DNA of 64,000 nucleotides from Flaccisagitta enflata (GCA_965153355.1 OZ231127.1:96038001-96102000); one strand, 5' to 3'. Numbered from the stretch's first letter, positions 19,491 to 31,530 are shown. The notes: generated from the letters alone by a model not told the origin. Numbers and translations: made by a program.

Positions 19491-19799
19491 ATGGACCCCT
19501 GGATCAACAATTTGACAATGTGATCTTTAAAGTCGCGTTGAACCAACTTCTTAAACACGATACCAAAAAAAACGGTTTTAGATGAATTTGTCTCGATGAG
19601 GAAAGACTGAGAAAAGGGCAAAAAGGAAAGGCATAAAAAAGGAGGCAAGAAGATGGAAGACCCTGAAGAGCGGAAAGTATCTTCAGAAATAAGACAAAAA
19701 ACATGTCACTGTTGGGCCTTTGAATTACCCTGCTTGTGATTATGAAGCTGAGCATTGAGCAATAGGCTTGACGCGGGGACTGCAAAGAAGAAGAGGATG

Positions 19800-20035
19800 A
19801 AGAACAGAAGAAGAAGAAGGAGAAGAAAAAGAAGAAGAAGAAGAAGAAGAAGAAGAAGAAGAAGAAGAAGAAGAAGAAGAAGAAGAAGAAGAAGAAGAAG
19901 AAGAAGAAGAAGAAGAAGAAGAAGAAGAAGAAGAAGAAGAAGAAGAAGAAGAAGAAGAAGAAGAAGAAGAAGAAGAAGAAGAAGGAGGAGAGGCAGAAGA
20001 GGAAGAAGAGCAGAAGAAGAAGAAGAGGAAGTAGA
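19800..20035. repeat. (AAG)n array
   Basis: AAG triplets with a few GAG, AGG and GCA variants near the ends. Confidence 0.96.
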
Positions 20036-20049
20036 ATAATATGAAGAAG

Positions 20050-20271
20050 AAGCTATATCCTCGTCGAGAAGAGAGTGAAAAAGCACTCTCGAGAGTGAAA
20101 GAGAGTAGGATGAGAGATTCGCTCAACCCATTGCGAGTTCCATGGAGTGGAAAGAGAGCAACCTGAAGTTTTAGTCATCGAGCCCATGAATCCTCGCCGA
20201 GTGGGCGTTGACCAGGCGGAGAGCGTAACCGAGTGAGGATCGAGCACTCGCGACATAGTATAAGACACTCG

Positions 20272-20275
<4 letters not shown>
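20050..20275. repeat. Segmental duplication A, part 1 (CTCGAGAGTG module)
   Basis: Matches 23453-23673 at well over 90% by eye (CCTCGTCGAGAAGAGAG, CTCGAGAGTG, CCATTGCGAGTTCCATGG, GACATAGTATAA). In both places a (CT)n tract and then a GGATACACGG-type HINE element follow. Confidence 0.85.
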
Positions 20276-20308
<33 letters not shown>

Positions 20309-20311
20309 ACA

Positions 20312-20495
20312 TGGCCGGATACACGGCTACCGAAGTCGCGTGCCGGTGGCCAGGGGCAGTGATAAAAAAGGCTAGCTCAACAATTGAGCAGAAGCAGTAA
20401 TGCAAACGACGACCATAAGTCCAAAGGCAACCGACCGGCCGACCGACCAACCAACTCAGCGGATTACAGAGTTGCATATACGCAACCCAAAAATT
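20312..20495 (+). mobile_element. HINE/pearl-like element (GGATACACGG type) in duplication A
   Basis: GGCCGGATACACGGCTACCG, AAGTCGCGTGCCGGTGGCC, GACCGGCCGACCGACCAACC, CAGCGGATTACAGAG and a decayed stem GTTGCATATACGCAAC then CCAAAAA. The stem is still base-paired although it differs from GTCGCGTGC. Confidence 0.75.
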
Positions 20496-20698
20496 CTTTC
20501 ATATTCATCAGCCTTAACGCTGCGCCGTTGAGTGCTGATTGACTTGGATACAGTAGACATAATCTAGATTTGGAAATACAGTCAATTGTGAATGACTTCT
20601 AATAAGAGCTCTGAAGTCAAAATCCAGAACTGGTTTTGCAATTTGGGCCTACTTTTTTAAAAATCTTTGTTGTCAGCGTGGATAGACCCATATTTTCA

Positions 20699-20865
20699 GA
20701 CCATAATTGTTCTCTTCATACAAGCCTTAGAGAGAGGCCACTTCAGATTGCCAACCTTTTGACATCCAATGTTTAAGTTCACAGGTTTTTCCAAGTCCAG
20801 ACTAACATCTACTGTAGTTATCATCATTTTGTGGATAACAATCTTCATGAGCAATTCACATTGGA
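20699..20865. repeat. Segmental duplication A, part 2
   Basis: GACCATAATTGTTCTCTTCA through CATCTACTGTAGTTATC is paired with 23969-24100. About 205 bases between the HINE end and this block (20496-20698) are absent from copy B. Confidence 0.85.
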
Positions 20866-21073
20866 TACTCGTAAAAGTAAAAATCATTCCTCTATAGATG
20901 CGTAATAATTAACTTCTGACTAATGGAAATTAGTAACAAACCTTCAGATAAAACATGTCCTAAAGAACTGTTTATTTCCTTTTTCCTTTGAATAACCTAC
21001 GCTTGATTCAACCCTGTTTGTGTCTTGTCTGTGCCTGTCTGCTCCGGTCTCTCTCAATCTGATCACAACCTCT

Positions 21074-21077
<4 letters not shown>

Positions 21078-21131
<54 letters not shown>
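21078..21131. repeat. (CT)n microsatellite
   Basis: Pure CT. Flanking GCTTGATTCAACCC at 21001 also occurs at 24192 in duplication copy B. Confidence 0.95.
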
Positions 21132-21134
<3 letters not shown>

Positions 21135-21784
21135 ACTTTTGGTCATTCTTGAACATATGGTCATTTCGGTCATTATCCAAATTTGGTCATTTCATTTTCC
21201 TCATTTAAGTGCCATCGCCCATTCTCCTAATGTCTGACAACTTATCTAGAAATACTTAACCTCATGTCAACAACAATCTGCCTTTGATTTTCTGTTGACT
21301 TTTCCGTTAGATCCACAGCTGCACTTTAAATCTATCTGCATATTGTGCTTAATTTCTTTTCTGATTGGAAAAAAGTCGAATTACGTAATTCGACTTTTTG
21401 AAACGTATGGGAGAAATAAAGTTTTCCATTTTCGGTTTGGGGCAATTTTAGCAAGTTGTGCAGTTTTGGGGCTGGGATGATGCATTTTTTGATATTCACA
21501 GCTAAGAAAGAGCTGATTTTTCTCTTTCAAATGGCGCCAACCAGAAGTCTCTACGATGATTAGTTTAGGAGTTATGAATTTTTTAATCTTTTTTTATTTT
21601 TTCGCATTTTGCAAAAATTGAGATTTTTCATTAATCCCAATTTTTGGCTATATATGTAATAGTAAGTAAAAATAAACATGTTACGCTTATTGACCCTGAC
21701 TTTTATGACGCTAGCTTTTACTTTTTACCTTAAATGAACTGCATCTGTTCAATGGAGGCAGCAGTTAACACTATCCATGAAAGA

Positions 21785-22108
<324 letters not shown>

Positions 22109-22505
22109 AGAGGAAGGAAAACCAAGAGGGAAAAGAGACAAAGAGAAACAGAGATTGAAAGACAAAAACAAACTAGCAATCAACTAGAAATGAGATGCAC
22201 ACACAAAAGAACATGCACTGAAAAAAAAGGCTCCCATTTACGACTTTTTTCCGGTCGGCGATTAGCCGCCTTTATTGGTAAATTTGTTTTATCATGATGT
22301 GTTTTTTTTATCCTAACAAACATTCGGAAGTAAAGAATCATGTATTTCAGTAAAAAAGTAACTAACATGCCATTGCTACACTTAATTGAGCACAAAATAT
22401 GAAGCAGTAATCCAGCTGCCATGACAGTGGAAATAGATCACCGAAAATGATAATAACGATAAAAAGGTGGTATAAGTTAACTAAAAATTTGCTAAACCTT
22501 CACCG

Positions 22506-23230
22506 CTAATCAATGATCACTTTTGCGATCGGATGTAGTTTCGTATACACATGTAAGTCGTGATGACGCTCCATGCTGTTTGCGGTTTGCAGTAAGCAAC
22601 CATCGTAGAAATTTTTTTGTTCACAGGTTTGAGTGTTGACATTATCCAAATCTGGGTACAGACATGCATTGTAGCTCCGAGAGCAGCCGCTGTGATTTTT
22701 GATGTGCATTTTGTCCACAACGATTTGGTAGCCATATTCTTTTTACTAGTGGATTGGGTGGATTTCAAAACCTGAACTAAAAAAACAAAGCTGCTTGTTA
22801 TTCTTTGCACATATTCGTTAGTTTGAGTTACTAACCTCAAATTACACCCATTGTCATAAATGACATTTTTGGGTAACTCGTCAAAGTACGTCATGAGAAT
22901 CCAGAAGAGATAAACCGGACTTTCGCGGCACTGTTTAGAGAGAATTTCAACATCAATTGATTTTGTTTTATGACTGTTAATCGCATTCAAGAGAGCATCT
23001 ACTGACCTGCATTAGCATCGACGTAACGTAAAATCCATGGCAGCAAGCCAGGAAGAACAATCCTGTGTAACCGTTGGCTGTGTAGGGGTTTTTCTTGCAT
23101 ACCCGATTATTGTCATTTCCGATGTAGCGAGGCAAATCTCTCAATTTTTCTCTTCCTGATGTTTCATGTGGTTGACTGACGACACTCACTTCCTTCTCCC
23201 ACCTTTGCTCTCCACGATGAAAACATGTAA
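22506..23230 (-). pseudogene. KDZ-type (Kyakuja-Dileera-Zisupton) transposase fragment with short introns, broken
   Basis: Three minus-strand exons are suggested: about 23006-23230, 22836-22930 and 22506-22776. The first ends GLFFLACCHGFYVTSMLMQ with donor CAG|GTCAGT. A 75-base intron leads to CRESPVYLFWILMTYF...NVIYDNGCNL, with donor AG|GTTAGT. A 59-base intron with a CTAAC branch-like motif and T7AG acceptor leads to the third exon, which carries VVDKMHIKNHSGCSRSY and NTQTCEQ. The order HG, CRESP, YDN-CNL, VDKxHxKNHxGC and C-E-Q is that of KDZ transposase cores. The third exon has in-frame TAG TAA at 22743-22748 before the VDKMH block, so it is broken as read unless its acceptor is misplaced. 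No upstream DNA-binding region or downstream C-terminus is present. Confidence 0.62.
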
Positions 23231-23452
23231 TTCATATCTGATGACCTAGGACGCTCATTCCGATTTGCAGCAGGCTCATCCAGTCTCACCCAGAGTCACC
23301 CAGACAACAACAACAACAACAACAACAAGGACTACACCAACGACATCAAGATTTCGCGCATTTTCCTCACCCATCCTCATCACTTCTGATGACCCTAATG
23401 AGGCGCATTCCTCATCCCGAGGAATGGAAAACTTCGATCAAATGTACTATAT

Positions 23453-23673
23453 TATCCTCGTCGAGAAGAGAGCGAAATAGCACTCTCGAGAGTGGAAGAG
23501 AGTGCGATGAGAGATTCGCTCAACCCATTGCGAGTTCCATGGAGTGGGGAGAGAGCGACCTGAAGGTTTGGTCATCGAGCCCATGAATCCTCGCCGGGTG
23601 GGCGTTGACCAGGCGGAGAGCGTAACCGAGGAAGGATCGAGCACTCGCGACATAGTATAAAACACTCGGGATT
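23453..23673. repeat. Segmental duplication B, part 1 (CTCGAGAGTG module)
   Basis: Partner of 20050-20275. Followed by CTGT and (CT)n at 23690-23802. Confidence 0.85.
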
Positions 23674-23718
23674 ACCAACTTCTCTGCCTGTCTCCATCTG
23701 TCTGTCTGTCTCTGTCTG

Positions 23719-23805
<87 letters not shown>

Positions 23806-23815
23806 CTATAACTTG

Positions 23816-23972
23816 GCCAGAGACACGGCTTCGGAAGTCGCGTGCGGGTGGGCAGGGGCAGTGATAAAAGAGGCTAGCTCACCATTTTGGCAGTAGCAGT
23901 AATGCAAACCACGACCAAAAGCGCGGAAAAGTTCAATGACAACCGACCGACCGACCGACCGACTGACCGACC
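23816..23972 (+). mobile_element. HINE/pearl-like element in duplication B, 3' truncated
   Basis: Starts GGCCAGAGACACGGCTTCGG, AAGTCGCGTGCGGGTGGGC, reaches the ACCGACCGACCGACC microsatellite, then joins directly to GACCATAATTG of the flanking unit. The hairpin end and the 205-base spacer found in copy A are missing. GACC at the junction suggests a deletion between microsatellite and flank through short homology. Confidence 0.75.
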
Positions 23973-24100
23973 ATAATTGTTCTCTTCTTACAAGCCTTAG
24001 AGTGATGCCACTTCAGTTTGCCAACCTTTTGACATCCAATGTCTAAGTTCACAGATTTTTCCAAGTCCAGAGCAACATCTACTTTAGTTATCCTCATAAA
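23969..24100. repeat. Segmental duplication B, part 2
   Basis: Partner of 20699-20865. On the minus strand both copies keep an open frame (VDVxLDLEKxVNLxIGCQKV), but most differences change residues, so there is no sign of selection for protein. Confidence 0.85.
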
Positions 24101-24443
24101 AAAAACATAAAAACACACATCAAACAAAACATTTCCAAACGAACTGTTTATTCTCTTTTTTTAAACATGAAAATTAATTTGAATGATCTATGCTTGATTC
24201 AACCCGTCGGAGTTTTGCCTGTGTCTGTCTGTGTCTGTCTATCCCGATGGTTGCCTGGTTGGGCTTGGTAATCATCCAAGTCAATCAGTCAGTCCATAGG
24301 TTTGAAAATTTTTACTTTCCCCTCCTCATCCTTTGCCCTATGTTTCATTATGAAAAGTGGGAGGGAAGGAGCCAACGTAATGTCGTCTAGAATTCCAGAG
24401 ATAAAATCATATTGAATGGCCAAAGATCAACGCTGGCTCATGT

Positions 24444-24674
24444 TCAATCCCTAAATATAGGCAAAAAGGGAAGAAAAACAGACGTTCCAGGTGGTATTTC
24501 AGTTGGAGTTACACCAGGGCGTACATCAGATTTATGGTTTTGTCTCCACTTTTCTGTGATTTCATAGGCGTTCTCACACAGGGAATCTTTAAGAAATGGA
24601 TGACCATCAATTTCAACTATATTGTGACGTTTGTTAATCACAAATGCCAAAGAAAAAGTCGTCTTCATTCCCAA
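24444..24674 (-). CDS. Possible exon fragment, unrecognised
   Basis: A minus-strand frame of 76 residues reads as plausible protein (KRHNIVEIDGHPFLKDSLCE then AYEITEKWRQNHKSDVRPGV), mixed and not low-complexity. I do not recognise a family. No clear splice donor or acceptor frames it. It may be a transposon relic, since it lies just beyond the duplicated block. Confidence 0.2.
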   Translation of the reverse strand: MGMKTTFSLAFVINKRHNIVEIDGHPFLKDSLCENAYEITEKWRQNHKSDVRPGVTPTEIPPGTSVFLPFLPIFRD

Positions 24675-24945
24675 ATGACCTTTTCAAATCTTCAGTCTTG
24701 GACCAGAATCTTTCAACTCGTGTGCGCATTTTTCGGTCGTGGTTTCTTTTACGCAAAAAAATGAGATGTTTCGTTTTGTTCAAAAGAAGACAGCAGAATC
24801 GGAAGTAAAGTTAAGCTTCACTAAAAGGCATCTCAAGGGACTAATTGATTTCATGCCTTCTAGGCGAGGTGCCGTATAGCCATGCATGTATATTTCTGCA
24901 TAGGTCGCGGTGCACACAAGCAGCAAATTTGAGTAGTCATTTTGC

Positions 24946-25082
24946 GTGAAATTCTTAATCTCTTTTGGAATGCAAAAATTTGCATTTTTAAGAACATGGC
25001 TCTTTTTCTATATGTCTTTAGAATAGGGCCATGTTTTTAGAAATAAAATTTTTTGCATTTAGAGACAGATTAAGAATTTCAC
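24946..25082. mobile_element. 137-bp hairpin MITE
   Basis: GTGAAATTCTTAATCTCTTT on the left pairs with AGATTAAGAATTTCAC on the right. The arms continue through TGCAAAAATTTGCATTTT and AACATGGC to a short TTTCTATATG loop. Virtually the whole element is one imperfect palindrome. Confidence 0.75.
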
Positions 25083-26389
25083 CTGAATCAAGTCAAGGAA
25101 TAAAATATAGCTTTCTTTTATTTTTTTCAATTTTTCCAACTGATTTTGTACACATAAATGATTCTTAATGCAACTAAATCAATAATGTATGCTAAAAATA
25201 TAATTCTTATTAAAGAATTAATAAATTGATTATTTTGATTTTTTTCTAGAATATGGTTTGACTGAGGAAATTGCCCCTTGGTGTGCACCTTGACATAGAT
25301 GGATGCTTGGAAGTTGCAACAAAAAGAATTTGGATTTCTATTTAGTTTTTGCAAGAAAGTAAACAGTCTTAGTCTTTCTGTTATCATTATTCATTTACCA
25401 GCTCGCCACCTGACTTACCATGAATGAGACTAGAAAAGTGTCTGCAGTGCTCAAAAGATATGGACAGAGTTGTCACTTTCATTGATTTGGAGCAACCATG
25501 GTAGCAACCAGTCTCATTCACACACTAGGATGGCATCATCGATCATTTATTGGCATGAATTCATTGACAAATCGACTTTTCGTTCCTCTTCTTCTTCATC
25601 ATCTCCCTCCTCTCCCATTCATTTCACCTAGTTTCCCGTTTCTTTCACTTCCTCTTCATCATAATCATCGGTGCTCCTCTACAGCATTGGTATACCTCCT
25701 CATCGTCATCGGTATTCTTCTCCATCGCTCTCATCGGTATTTCCTCTGTCTTTTGGCCTCTCTTCCACCCTTAGCTTATCCACCTGCTCATCGTAAAAAC
25801 ACTTCGTTTGTCAGATGCCTTAAAAGCTAGCAAAATATTCACCAAAAAAAAACATTTTTCATGCGCTACAGTGAAATTTGCCTAATAGGCGGGTGCCTTA
25901 TATACGGGGCTTATCAACAAAAAAATAAAGAGAGAAAAGTTGGGACTTCTCAAATCATGCCTTGATGCGAGGGATGCCTTATTAGCGGGTGCGCTCTAGT
26001 GAAGCTCGACTGTATACTGAATACCGTGAAAGTCACAATTTCTGAATGAAAATGACATGTAGTTTTTTACATCCTTGAGTATCAATTGACAATGATTGAG
26101 TGTCGAACAGACATCTGGATGTCAACGAACTCATTCATTTCTGATGACCTTGAACGCTTCCAATTTGCAGCAGGCTCATCCAGTCTCTACCCTGATTTTA
26201 TTCTCTGTATGTTGGGTATTACAATGATCTACAATCATTTCTTGCCTTTTCTCCAGAATTTTCGTTTATGGCCTTATGAACGGGCATATCGCTCGTTTCT
26301 TCGAGTTTTTAGGGCTAGATTAATTTTTAAGATGCGACGTCACTCTTTTCTATGGCACAGCCAGTCCTTTCTTTGATGGTGATCAATTA
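25083..26389. other. Spacer without recognised gene
   Basis: CT- and AT-rich sequence. The motif TGATGACC...GATTTGCAGCAGGCTCATCC at about 26139-26185 repeats one at 23236-23282, next to the KDZ relic, so a short transposon fragment is likely there. Confidence 0.4.
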
Positions 26390-26912
26390 TGCTACGTCAG
26401 CATATCTCACCAACTAATTGAGCTAGCCCAATGAAATTTTGCATGGTTGATACTCAGATCAAGATGGCCCTTCATCTTATTTCTGAGGTGACTAAAAAAA
26501 TGTCAAGCAGTCCAACCAGACCAACCAGCCTACCAGATAAAAAAATGAAAAAATGGCATAACTTCCAAAATAATTGTCCGATCTGGTTGAAATTTTGCAT
26601 GAAGCTTCCTTTAAAGGTTCCTTGTCACTGGCATCAAAACGAGGTTGGTGGGAAAAATTCTCCTCCAACCAGAGAAAGCGGGCCCGGAGCCGGAATGGAG
26701 CCGGATGCGGTGGTCGCGGCGTTTTTTGAGTGACGCGGGCGCGGAGGCGCTCTTAAAATTATAGCAAAGGGGGAGGCGGAGCCGGAGCCGTTTGCAACAA
26801 TGCTGACCAAGACGCGGACGCGGATGCGACGTTTGTCAACCGCATCCTCGCGTCCATAGTTCTTTGCTTTTTGATCTCTCTGTTTTTTATTCTTTCTTCA
26901 ACTTTCTTTCCT

Positions 26913-26973
<61 letters not shown>

Positions 26974-27111
26974 TTTCTCTCTTTCTCTCTTTCTCTAATT
27001 CTTCCTTTCTTTCTATCTTCTTTGTTTCTTTCTTGGGGAAATAGACTGTTGAAATCAACTTGAATCAACTTGAATCAACTTGAATTGAAATTCTTTCTTT
27101 CCTTCTCTTTT

Positions 27112-27167
<56 letters not shown>

Positions 27168-28055
27168 TCATTTTTTCTTTCTTTCTTTCGTTCTTACTTT
27201 TTTTTCTTTTTATCCTTCCCTTCTTTACGTTTTCTTTTAGTATGGGTTTCTTCAAGCTTTTTTTCTCCCTTTCTTTTCTTCTTTCTTTGTTTGCCTATTT
27301 TTCTCCATTTCGTTCTTTCCTCACTCATTCATTTCTTCTTGTTTGTTTGTTTGTTTTTGTGTGCGTGTTTGTTCATTCTCTGTTTATTTGTTTGTTTGTT
27401 TGTTTGTTTCTTTCTTTCTTTTCAAAGAGTAAAATGGCAAGTTTAGATATTAAATAATTACAAAAAGGTTGAGATATTGTTAGAAAGACGCGGAACCGGA
27501 AATGACGCGGACGCGGCTAAAAATTGTGGAGGCGGAGCCGGAGCCGGAGCTGAAATTTTAGGCAGATAGGACGCGGAGCCGGAACTGGAGGACAGGGGGA
27601 ATAGTGAGACGCGGAATGGAACGGAGCCGGCACGGGAATTGGTGGATAAGGAGTGGTCGCGGCGTGATTTTTACCGCGCCCGCCTTCTCTGCCTCCAACA
27701 GCCCGCCCAGCTAAAAATGGTGCTTGTAGAGATTTTCTCAAAAAACTCAAATTTCTTGAAAAAAATCTCAAAAACATGATCACACATGATTGCTTAAACG
27801 TTATCATCAAAACTTTTGCTATCATACTGATTGCCTTATTGTATTTAGCTAAACATTTTAGTAAAAAAAATGATAACAATGTCTTTTTAGACCTAAATTG
27901 TATACAAAATAAGCTTGAATAAGAAAATCCAAGTATGGATTCATATACAATAATAAGTAAGCTACATGGTGATGTACAGTTTTGTTCAATTTTAAAACAT
28001 TTAAAATTGATGAATTTCACTCTGTCTGCGCTCCCCTTAACGTGACACCAGCCCT
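26390..28055 (+). repeat. 0.64 kb dispersed repeat, copy 1, split by a hAT-like insertion
   Basis: The left part 26390-26669 (GCATATCTCACCAACTAATT, GAGCTAGCCCA, CCAACCAGCCTACCAGA, TTGTCCGATCTGGTTGAAAT) and the right part 27692-28055 (CCCAGCTAAAAATGGTGCTT, ACATGATCACACATGATTG, TTGATGAATTTCAC) align in order with 30522-31155. The 26670-27691 segment is foreign. Confidence 0.85.
26670..27691. mobile_element. hAT-like non-autonomous element with 8-bp TSD
   Basis: It starts CAGAGAAAGCGGGC and ends GCCCGCCTTCTCTG. CCTCCAAC flanks both sides (26662-26669, 27692-27699). Its insertion exactly interrupts the 0.64 kb repeat, whose other copy is intact at 30522-31155. Subterminal sequence is packed with GGAGCCGG/ACGCGG short motifs, and the middle holds (TTTC)n arrays at about 26900-27000 and 27105-27200. 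CAG-type TIRs with 8-bp duplications define the hAT superfamily. There is no transposase frame. Confidence 0.85.
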
Positions 28056-28117
28056 CTCTCTCTCTCTCTCTCTCTCTGGCGCATTGATTAAAACACATTT
28101 ATTCCTGCATATCTGGA

Positions 28118-28481
28118 AAACAAGGCCAACACCTATAAGTTGCGTGCGGGACATGAATAACTTAGGATGACTCAAATTGGCTAAAAATGACTTGAGATGA
28201 CTTAAAATGACTTAAAAAGACATAAAATGATGATAAATGACTTACATGACTGAATTGACCAAATTTACTAAAGTGGCTCAATATAAAGTAAAATGACTTA
28301 AAATGACTTACAATGACTTAGAATGACTAAGAATGACTTGGAATGACTTAGAATGACTTAAAATGACCTAAAATGACTAAGAATAACTAAAAGTAATAAA
28401 AAAAGTAAAGTTTGACCGATGGACCGACGGACGGACAGACGGACAAAGCGGGTAGTAGAGTCGCGTGCACGCGACTAAAAA
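28118..28481 (+). mobile_element. HINE/pearl-like element (CAACACCT type)
   Basis: Starts ACAAGGCCAACACCTATAAG, TTGCGTGCGGGAC. Tandem AATGACTTA/AAAATGACTT units at 28150-28400, then GACGGACGGACAGACGGACA, GGGTAGTAGAG, AGTCGCGTGCACGCGACT and AAAAA. Confidence 0.85.
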
Positions 28482-28567
28482 GCTGCTTCACTGCATTACT
28501 GCACTTGTCTCCCTGCCATCACTATAACCGTCACAACCTTAGTCATCCATCCGTCTTTCTTTCTTTT

Positions 28568-28579
28568 GTATATCCATCG

Positions 28580-28640
<61 letters not shown>
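28568..28640. repeat. (ATC)n microsatellite
   Basis: Pure CAT triplets. A (GACA)/(GA) tract follows at 28720-28790. Confidence 0.95.
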
Positions 28641-28732
28641 TGTTTTCGACATTACTTAGCCTTAATTTGATGGATAGAAGCGGTGTGATCGATGTTGCAT
28701 TGGACTACGAGGCGGTGAACAGACAGACAGAC

Positions 28733-28774
<42 letters not shown>

Positions 28775-28791
28775 GGAGAAAGAGAGAGTGA

Positions 28792-29166
28792 GTGCCCCCG
28801 CCATTTCACCGAGTTGCCAATTTCCTTGACCGAGTCCTCACCGACTTTCTCGCGAATGCCCGTGATGAAGAAACAATGGAAGCGAAACTCGCCGAATGGT
28901 TAGAGAGGAAGAAAATCCACTCTCTTCCTCTTCTCCGCCCACTCCCTCCTCCTCCCTCGCCTTCCTCCCGCCCCTGGATAAGACTCGAAGAAGAAGGAGA
29001 AGAAGAAGAAGAAGAAGAAGAAGAAGAAGAAGAAGAAGAAGAATCGGTAAAAGAGGAGGAAGAAGAAGAAAGACAAGAAGTAGAAGTAAAAGTGGGCAAG
29101 ACAAGAAAGGAAGGACCATTCGAATCAGATGGGCAAGGATTGGAAGGGTTGGATTTAGAAACATAA
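28792..29166 (+). CDS. Possible coding remnant with an acidic repeat tail
   Basis: The frame carries a protein-like segment (FHRVANFLDRVLTDFLANAR then DEETMEAKLAEWLERKK) with amphipathic-helix spacing, then Pro/Ser-rich sequence, a poly-Glu run from (GAA)n at 28990-29042, and a charged tail ending GLEGLDLET and stop. I recognise no family. No convincing acceptor or start codon is visible, since the upstream sequence is a GA microsatellite. The helix-like part may be chance. Confidence 0.25.
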   Translation: MPPPFHRVANFLDRVLTDFLANARDEETMEAKLAEWLERKKIHSLPLLRPLPPPPSPSSRPWIRLEEEGEEEEEEEEEEEEEEESVKEEEEEERQEVEVKVGKTRKEGPFESDGQGLEGLDLET

Positions 29167-29169
29167 AGC

Positions 29170-30521
29170 AATGGAAACATGAGGAAAGAAAGGAAGAAAA
29201 GAAAGGACTTCTGTGAGGAGGAATCAGTGTTGGATGTTCCCTGTTTTTACTATGATAGTAAAAATGCTGTGGTTACGAGTCAAGAATTCGCGAATGAAAG
29301 AAAACACTGAAATTCTTTCGGGAGATGAAGAAGAAAAGAAAAAATGCTTGAATCGAATACCAAATTTCCGTTGGAGAACCTTCCTTTCTTGACCTCTGCT
29401 AGCTACAGTGTTTTTAGTGCAGGGAAGAGACATTTTCTATTTAGCATTTGCTTGATACAGTACTTTTACTCTGATGCGTTATTTGACCATGAGACTTTTT
29501 TGGTCAAGTCTTAAAGAAGACACTTGTAAACCACTTCGTTTCTACGTTAGCTATCTTTCCACTGTCTATCAAACAAGTTTGCTGCACGCTTGTGTCACAG
29601 TGAGTTGTGTGATTAGGCAAATGTCGCGGTTCCACAGCATGCTTGAGGGCCCGACTTTCTGCCAATCTACATTTGCCCAAGCTTCAGATACAGCATTATA
29701 AACGAATTTAATGGTTCAAAGACATTCATAACTACCCAGTGTACAATTTCAAACCATTTTTTGTGACCCTCCCTACCCCTAGAGGGTCTAAAAATTTGTT
29801 CAAAGGGCTCTTTTTGGCGTGTCTCCATTCTGTCTCCTGTAAGAAATAGCAAGCAAAACCAATCAAAAAATGTCGCATCTTATAATATTATGAGTTTTTA
29901 TCAACTTGTATCAATCCCACAGGAAACGCACAAAAATTCAACTCACTACTCAATCAATGAGTTGTCAAAAAATGGTATAGAAATCAAATTCACCCCTTCT
30001 CGATTTTTTTACTTTTTTTCTCTCAAGATTGAATGTTATGATATTTATTTTTTTTAACCTCATTTTTCTTAAACATTAAGCTTTTTTTTTTCTTGCAATT
30101 CGATGGACAACAACTTGAAGGACATTTCCCTCCATTTTCATCTCATTGGGTTGATCCTATGCAGAGAAATGGTTTTTTTCTTGGAGCGTATTAATTCGCG
30201 CACACCCCCAAACTTGATCCTAACGCATACCTAACGCTTTAAATATGCCACTATGGTGTGAAAATGAAACAATTCACATAAAATCTGACCACACCATGTG
30301 AAAGAGCGTGGAATTTTGATTCTTCTCTGACAATTTGAAACCTTAACTCTCAGGCATCTTGTCACAATGAAATTTTAAATTTTATTGGTCCTGAAGTGTG
30401 AACAGAATTGATACGCTCATCGACGGCTCATCGTAGTTAATTCTTTGTTTCCACACAGCGCTTCTCACACAAATTCGCGATGCTTTTGTGTCTTAATTTG
30501 GTAAAATTTCTTAAAATTGAA
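29170..30521. other. AT-rich spacer, no gene seen
   Basis: No spliced frame, RNA gene or element end recognised. Confidence 0.4.
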
Positions 30522-31155
30522 ATTGGCATATCTCAGGAACTGTTTGAGCTAGCCCATTGAAATTTTGTATAGTTGATACGTAGACCAAGAGGGTCCTTTG
30601 CCTAAATTCTGATGCGACGTAAAAGATGTTGAGCAGTCCAATCAGACCAACCAGCCTACCAGAAAAGAAAATGAAAAAAACGGCATAACTACTTAAATAA
30701 TTGTCCGATCTGGTTGAAATTTTGCATGAAGCTTCTATCAAAGATTCCTCGTCACTGGCTTGAATAAGAGTTTTGGTAAAAAATTGTTTCTCCAATAGCC
30801 CACCCAGCCAGAAATGGTACTTATAGAGATTTTTTTTAAAAAACTCAAAAAAATTTTAAATTTTTCAGAAACATGATCACACATGATTGTTTGACCGTTA
30901 TCAATAAGAATTTTACTGTCATATTGATTTCTTTATTGTATTTAGCTAATTTTTTTAGTATTAAAACTGCCAATAACATCTTTTTAAGCCTAATTTGCAT
31001 GAAAAATGAGCGTACTTAAGAAAATCCAAGTATGGATCCATATGTCATAATAGCTAAGCTACATGATGATGTATCATTTTCTTCAATTTTCCAACATGTA
31101 AAATTGACGAATTTCACCCCGTCCATGGTTGGCTTAGCATGACACCAGCCATTAA
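30522..31155 (+). repeat. 0.64 kb dispersed repeat, copy 2, uninterrupted
   Basis: Aligns with both halves of copy 1 (26390-28055). It shows the empty site of the hAT-like insertion: TCTCCAATAGCCCACCCAGCC. Confidence 0.85.
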
Positions 31156-31530
31156 ACAATATATATTGTAAGCTACTTTTCGGCTGATTGGTTGGTGAGT
31201 CTCAAAGTTATTTCAAGGCATTTTTAAAGCCTATTTTTCTCCGTGCTGCCCTTAACCACCTCATGATTACACCTATGATCGCAGTTTATCTGGGCTTGTT
31301 TCATTTCAGATGCGCCTAACCCCGTTTCTTTTGTTATTTTAATCGGAGGTACTGTAAGCAACGCAAAACTACGGCGTTTATCCTCCGCACGTTTTCAAAA
31401 GCCCCGGGGTTGAAATTTCTTATTCTTTGCATTTACATTCGCTATTCGAAGGCAAGAACAACTTAAACAATGGAAGAGTTTCCATCTAGCTTTAAAATTG
31501 AAACATTCGAATCAATGACATTTTTTTAAA

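Noticed and set aside
26086-26376. Plus-strand 96-residue frame as a gene
   Set aside because: No family recognised, no splice or start context, and part of it overlaps a short repeat shared with 23236-23282.
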